From NCBI GenBank assembly GCA_046594225.1, contig JBKJPW010000063.1, positions 1-9,304 of the forward strand: a stretch of 9,304 nt of DNA, written 5' to 3'. The position numbers were made by a program, and so were the translations under genes. Below are positions 7,065 through 9,304 of this stretch, piece after piece (position 1 is the first letter of the stretch; each line of letters starts with the position of its first letter). The notes beneath the pieces were generated by a model, which saw only the letters and a list, made by a program, of their open reading frames with translations, ran no database searches and had not been told where the DNA came from. The DNA is from UBA4416 sp046594225. GTDB lineage: Bacteria; Bacteroidota; Bacteroidia; B-17B0; Aurantibacillaceae.

Positions 7065-7478
7065 ATGGAAGAAACAACAACAACTCAAAAACCAGAAGGT
7101 AAAGGAATGGCAGTAGCCGGATTTGTAATCTCTTTGGTAGCTCTAGTATTTTACGTATTTGTAGCTACGGCAGTTGCTTTTGCAGCAGCATTAGGTGGTG
7201 GATATGGATTAGGTATTTTTTGGTTAGTATTATCATTGGCAGGTACAGGATTATGCGCTATGGGAATGATGAAATTAGGAAAAACAGGTGGTAAGAAAGG
7301 TTTAGCCATCGCAGGTTTAATCGTAGGTATCATCGCGGTTATCTTAACAGCTATGTTGGTTATGGGAATTGGTGAAATTCAGAAAAAGGGAGCTGCAGTT
7401 GGAGATCAATTTAAAGAAGCAATGGAACAAAATATGAACCAAGCAATTGATTCAGTTCAGCAAGAAGCTGGTCACTAG
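7065..7478 (+). CDS. Small three-helix membrane protein, DUF4190-like
   Basis: This 137-residue protein starts with a short polar segment (METTTT-like, 1-13). Hydrophobic helices follow at about 14-41, 47-68 and 79-101, then a charged, Gln-rich amphipathic tail (104-137). The segments GKGMAVAGFVISLVALVFY (12-30) and GKKGLAIAGLIVGIIAVIL (76-94) are the duplicated Gly-rich pattern of DUF4190-type proteins, in which a G(K/R)xxAIAGLxxGI motif recurs before helices. Function is unknown for the family. The gene has a candidate promoter upstream and a good intrinsic terminator 22 bases after its stop, so it is probably transcribed alone. The N-terminal Met-Glu-Glu start and small multi-helix form superficially resemble the next two proteins, but I see no real sequence relationship with them. 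A short minus-strand open frame inside it is a shadow. Confidence 0.8.
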   Translation: MEETTTTQKPEGKGMAVAGFVISLVALVFYVFVATAVAFAAALGGGYGLGIFWLVLSLAGTGLCAMGMMKLGKTGGKKGLAIAGLIVGIIAVILTAMLVMGIGEIQKKGAAVGDQFKEAMEQNMNQAIDSVQQEAGH

Positions 7479-7500
7479 CTAAAAAAAGAATAAAAAAAAG

Positions 7501-7535
7501 TAGCTTTTATGGAAACATAAAGGCTATTTTTGTTT
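7501..7535 (+). terminator. Intrinsic terminator with GAAA tetraloop
   Basis: TAGCTTTTATG (7501-7511) pairs with CATAAAGGCTA (7516-7526) as an 11-bp stem with one G-U pair, closed by the tetraloop GAAA (7512-7515). TTTTTGTTT (7527-7535) follows. An A-run just upstream (7492-7499) can extend the stem. It ends the DUF4190-like transcript, 22 bases after the stop. Confidence 0.88.
7525..7532 (+). promoter_or_regulatory. Possible -7 box for the first paralogous membrane gene
   Basis: TATTTTTG at 7525-7532 matches TAnnTTTG exactly and would place a start near 7538, about 20 bases before the ATG at 7559. It is formed by the end of the terminator stem and its T-run, and no TTG is seen at the right distance upstream. 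It may therefore be only a by-product of the terminator. Confidence 0.25.
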
Positions 7536-7558
7536 AAAATAATAACTCTACAAAAATT

Positions 7559-8044
7559 ATGGAAAACAATATTTTAATGGAAAATCAAACAACACCTGAG
7601 GCTCCAAAAAGACCTCAATTTATTACTGTATTATGTATTCTAACCTTTATAGGTTGTGCTCTAGCTTTTTTTGGAGCTATTTGGGGATACTTTTCTATCA
7701 AGGCATCTGCAGCTATGTTAGAAAACATGGGTAGTGCTGAGGGAGATTCTTTTGGAATGATGAGTGGAATTCAAGAAACGATGATAAAAGCCGTAGAAAA
7801 CGCAGTGCCAAATATGATTATTGGTATTTTATGTTCTTTATTATGTTTGTATGGTGCATTACAAATGTGGAAATTGAAGAAAATGGGTTTCTTTATCTAT
7901 GCCGTGGGGGAAATAACTCCAGTTATTGCTGCCTTTTTTCTTGGAGGTGGTGGTTTGATTGGAGGGGCTGGTGCAGTTGTTGGTTTATTATTTGCAATCG
8001 TTTGGATTGTACTTTATGCTGTTAATTTAAAACATATGAACTAA
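7559..8044 (+). CDS. Four-helix membrane protein of unknown function, paralogue A
   Basis: This 161-residue protein has a polar N-terminus ending in PKRPQF (16-21) and hydrophobic helices at about 22-44, 84-104, 109-129 and 131-156. The region between helices 1 and 2 (45-83) is Met- and Glu-rich and probably extramembrane. It is clearly homologous to the next gene: PKRPQFITVLCILTFIGCAL against PKRSQFLKVLCILSFIMCGL, GFFIYAVGEITP against GFYIYSIAEILP, and VLYAVNLKHM against ALYAKNLKEM. I do not recognise a named family. An internal ATG at 7577 is possible, but the paralogue aligns from the first residue (MENNILMENQ against MEENLILENN), which supports 7559. Flanking terminators suggest transcription separate from the DUF4190-like gene. 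A plus-strand open frame at 7831-8025 inside it is a shadow. Confidence 0.85.
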   Translation: MENNILMENQTTPEAPKRPQFITVLCILTFIGCALAFFGAIWGYFSIKASAAMLENMGSAEGDSFGMMSGIQETMIKAVENAVPNMIIGILCSLLCLYGALQMWKLKKMGFFIYAVGEITPVIAAFFLGGGGLIGGAGAVVGLLFAIVWIVLYAVNLKHMN

Positions 8045-8056
8045 TTTTAAAATCTT

Positions 8057-8086
8057 AAAGCCTTCTCATTAGTAGAAAGGGTTTTT
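8057..8086 (+). terminator. Weaker intrinsic terminator after paralogue A
   Basis: AAAGCCTTCT (8057-8066) can pair with AGAAAGGGTTT (8074-8084) around the loop CATTAGT, with one G/G mismatch and one bulged A. The stem runs into a T-run (8082-8086). The position, 13 bases after the stop, is right for a terminator. The stem is imperfect, so some read-through to the next gene is likely. Confidence 0.55.
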
Positions 8087-8115
8087 GGCTATAGAAACTA
8101 ATACATTTATCTTTG
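8084..8115 (+). promoter_or_regulatory. Good TTTG/TAnnTTTG promoter candidate for paralogue B
   Basis: TTTG at 8084-8087 and a perfect -7 box TATCTTTG at 8108-8115 are 20 bases apart, the usual spacing for Bacteroidota primary-sigma promoters. Transcription would begin near 8121, about 10 bases before the ATG. The -33 element is the end of the preceding gene's terminator T-run. This is the best promoter match in the window. Confidence 0.6.
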
Positions 8116-8131
8116 AGTAAAATTATAAGTT

Positions 8132-8656
8132 ATGGAAGAAAATTTAATTTTAGAAAACAACCCTATCGAACAACCTAAGCGCTCTCAATTTTTAAAAGTA
8201 TTGTGTATCTTATCATTTATTATGTGTGGGCTTGGTTTTTTGTCAGGTATTTGGGGTATTTACCAAAGTACACCTGAAGCGATGCAGAAAAACGTTGAAC
8301 AGCTAAGAACGGTAAATCCGGAAATGGCTGATAAAATGGAAGATCAAATGATTGAAATGCAAAGTAATCCTTTCAGTAAAATTGCACCCTATTTAGGTTT
8401 GGTTTATACTTTAGCATCCTTTTTAGGTGTGATGATGATGTGGAATAGAGTAAAAAAAGGATTTTATATTTATTCGATAGCTGAAATTTTACCATACTCT
8501 AGCTTCATCTTTATGGGCAAAAATTCCTTAAGTATGATGGGACCTCCAGGAGGCAATAATGCAGCCATTGCCATGGGCTTTTTGATTTTTATGGTTATAG
8601 TGGATGTTATTTTTGTGGCCTTATACGCTAAAAATTTAAAAGAAATGGATAAGTAA
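8132..8656 (+). CDS. Four-helix membrane protein of unknown function, paralogue B
   Basis: This 174-residue protein is a tandem paralogue of the preceding gene. A polar N-terminus with PKRSQF (15-20) is followed by helices at about 21-44, 84-104, 109-129 and 147-168. The conserved blocks are the first helix (VLCILSFIMCGLGF, 23-36), the GFYIYSIAEILP segment (110-121) and the ALYAKNLKEM tail (163-172). The loop after helix 1 (45-83) is rich in Met, Glu and Gln and differs from that of paralogue A. A second divergent loop (130-146) contains a Gly/Pro-rich GPPGGNN. The pattern of conserved membrane segments with divergent loops suggests an old duplication with different binding specificities; that is inference. 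The family is not recognised. It has its own strong promoter candidate and faces the yggS gene across a palindromic repeat. Confidence 0.85.
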   Translation: MEENLILENNPIEQPKRSQFLKVLCILSFIMCGLGFLSGIWGIYQSTPEAMQKNVEQLRTVNPEMADKMEDQMIEMQSNPFSKIAPYLGLVYTLASFLGVMMMWNRVKKGFYIYSIAEILPYSSFIFMGKNSLSMMGPPGGNNAAIAMGFLIFMVIVDVIFVALYAKNLKEMDK

Positions 8657-8672
8657 TCTGTTTTAAAAATTT

Positions 8673-8807
8673 AACCACATAGAAACATAGTTTACTATTG
8701 TTATAGCTTTATTAAGTGACTCATAGTATTGAAGCGTAGCTTCAATATACTTTGTTTTCTTTCCTTCTAATTAGTGTAATTAAAATCATCTATGTATCAA
8801 TGTGGTT
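8673..8807. repeat. 135-bp palindromic repeat with central hairpin in convergent gap
   Basis: AACCACATAGAAACATAG at 8673-8690 and CTATGTATCAATGTGGTT at 8790-8807 are inverted copies matching at 16 of 18 positions. At the centre, TATTGAAGC (8727-8735) and GCTTCAATA (8739-8747) form a perfect 9-bp hairpin with a GTA loop. The hairpin can extend through AGTA (8725-8728) and TACT (8748-8751) with a small bulge. The outer arm contains two ACATAG units 8 bases apart (8677-8682, 8685-8690). The element fills the space between the convergent paralogue B and yggS genes. I recall ACCACATAGAAACATAG-type arms as common intergenic repeats in Flavobacteriia. It may also serve as a terminator in both directions. 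Confidence 0.8.
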
Positions 8808-8817
8808 CAAAAATGAT

Positions 8818-9304
8818 TTACTTCGTGTAATTTCTATCTCCAAAAATATTACTACCAACTCTTATCATTGTTGAGCCTTCTTCGATAGCTAACAAATAAT
8901 CGCTACTCATTCCAAAACTTAGTGTGTTGTAATTAGGATATTGATTACTAAATTCTTTTAAGGATTTAAACTCTTTTCTAATTTGTAATTCGTTATCTGT
9001 ATTAGATGCCATGGCCATAAAGCCTTTTATACTGATGTTTTTTAACTCTTTAAATTCTATGGAGTTTAAAATCTCATTAGCTTCTTTAAAATCCAAACCA
9101 AATTTAGTTTCTTCTTTGGCAATATATAACTGCAATAAGCAGTCAATCACACGATTGTTTTTTTGTGCTTGTTTATTAATCTCTTTTAATAAACTAAAGC
9201 TATCAACTCCATGAATTAGGTAAACAAATGGCACGATGTATTTTACTTTATTACTTTGCAAATGCCCAATAAAATGCCAATGAATATCTTTTGGTAATTG
9301 TTCG
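8818..9304 (-). CDS. yggS: YggS/PLPBP-family PLP homeostasis protein, 5' end beyond window
   Basis: This is the C-terminal part (161 codons plus stop) of a YggS/PROSC-type protein, a single-domain fold-type III PLP-binding protein that keeps free pyridoxal 5'-phosphate and amino-acid pools in balance in the cytoplasm. The reading frame is open to the right edge. It begins with EQLPKDIHWHFIGHLQSNKVKY, where WHFIGHLQSNK is the family signature; the TTG inside HLQSNK at 9259-9261 is therefore an internal leucine codon, not a start. Near the C-terminus, LSFGMSSDYLLAIEEGSTMI and RVGSNIFGDRNY match the family's phosphate-binding MSxDxxxAIxxGsTxVRxGxxIFGxR motif. The family is about 220-230 residues, so around 60 residues are missing, including the PLP-binding lysine. 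It ends 11 bases from the palindromic repeat. A plus-strand open frame at 9011-9214 is a shadow. Confidence 0.93.
   Translation of the reverse strand, partial: EQLPKDIHWHFIGHLQSNKVKYIVPFVYLIHGVDSFSLLKEINKQAQKNNRVIDCLLQLYIAKEETKFGLDFKEANEILNSIEFKELKNISIKGFMAMASNTDNELQIRKEFKSLKEFSNQYPNYNTLSFGMSSDYLLAIEEGSTMIRVGSNIFGDRNYTK

Noticed and set aside
7065..8656. A single operon or defence/secretion system formed by the three small membrane proteins
   Set aside because: Terminators lie between the genes, no enzyme, nuclease, toxin or secretion component accompanies them, and the first protein is not homologous to the other two. Nothing supports a joint system.
8818..9261. A complete 147-residue gene starting at TTG 9261
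   Set aside because: The frame stays open to the right edge and the upstream residues complete the YggS signature WHFIGHLQSNK. The TTG is an internal Leu codon and the gene is truncated by the window.

Overview
The window looks like an ordinary chromosomal stretch from a member of the Bacteroidota, probably a Flavobacteriia-like lineage. The evidence is the low G+C content, A-rich leaders without Shine-Dalgarno sequences, several candidate promoters of the TTG / TAnnTTTG type used by this phylum, and protein families typical of it. No plasmid, phage, insertion-sequence, CRISPR or tRNA/rRNA signal was seen. No stretch longer than about 160 bases lacks a gene.

Left part, minus strand (1-5139). 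Five genes point leftward. In transcription order they are: an exported, membrane-anchored TPR protein (5139-4051); a SUI1/eIF1-like translation factor that overlaps it by ATGA (4054-3713); a membrane-anchored protein of unknown function (3635-3111); the small, non-catalytic subunit of methylmalonyl-CoA mutase (2981-1713); and the large catalytic subunit (1710 to beyond base 1). The large subunit runs off the left edge, before its B12-binding domain. The two mutase genes are separated by 2 bases and make one heterodimeric, B12-dependent enzyme that interconverts succinyl-CoA and (R)-methylmalonyl-CoA. A 108-bp palindromic repeat lies between the mutase pair and the gene upstream of it.

Middle and right part, plus strand (5205-8656). 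A cytoplasmic M61-type metallopeptidase with a C-terminal PDZ domain is divergent from the TPR gene. It has a 16-bp perfect palindrome directly before its ATG. Three small membrane-protein genes follow: a DUF4190-like protein, then two clearly paralogous four-helix proteins in tandem. Terminators separate the three small genes and candidate promoters precede them, so they look like separate transcription units rather than one operon.

Right edge, minus strand (8818-9304). The C-terminal three quarters of a YggS/PLPBP-family pyridoxal-phosphate homeostasis protein faces the last membrane gene. A second large palindromic repeat (about 135 bp, with a central hairpin) fills the convergent intergenic space.

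I found no convincing new multi-gene system. The most notable items are the two palindromic intergenic repeats built on the same plan, the palindrome abutting the M61 start codon, the TPR protein that looks like the sensory half of a histidine kinase, and the tandem paralogous membrane proteins.
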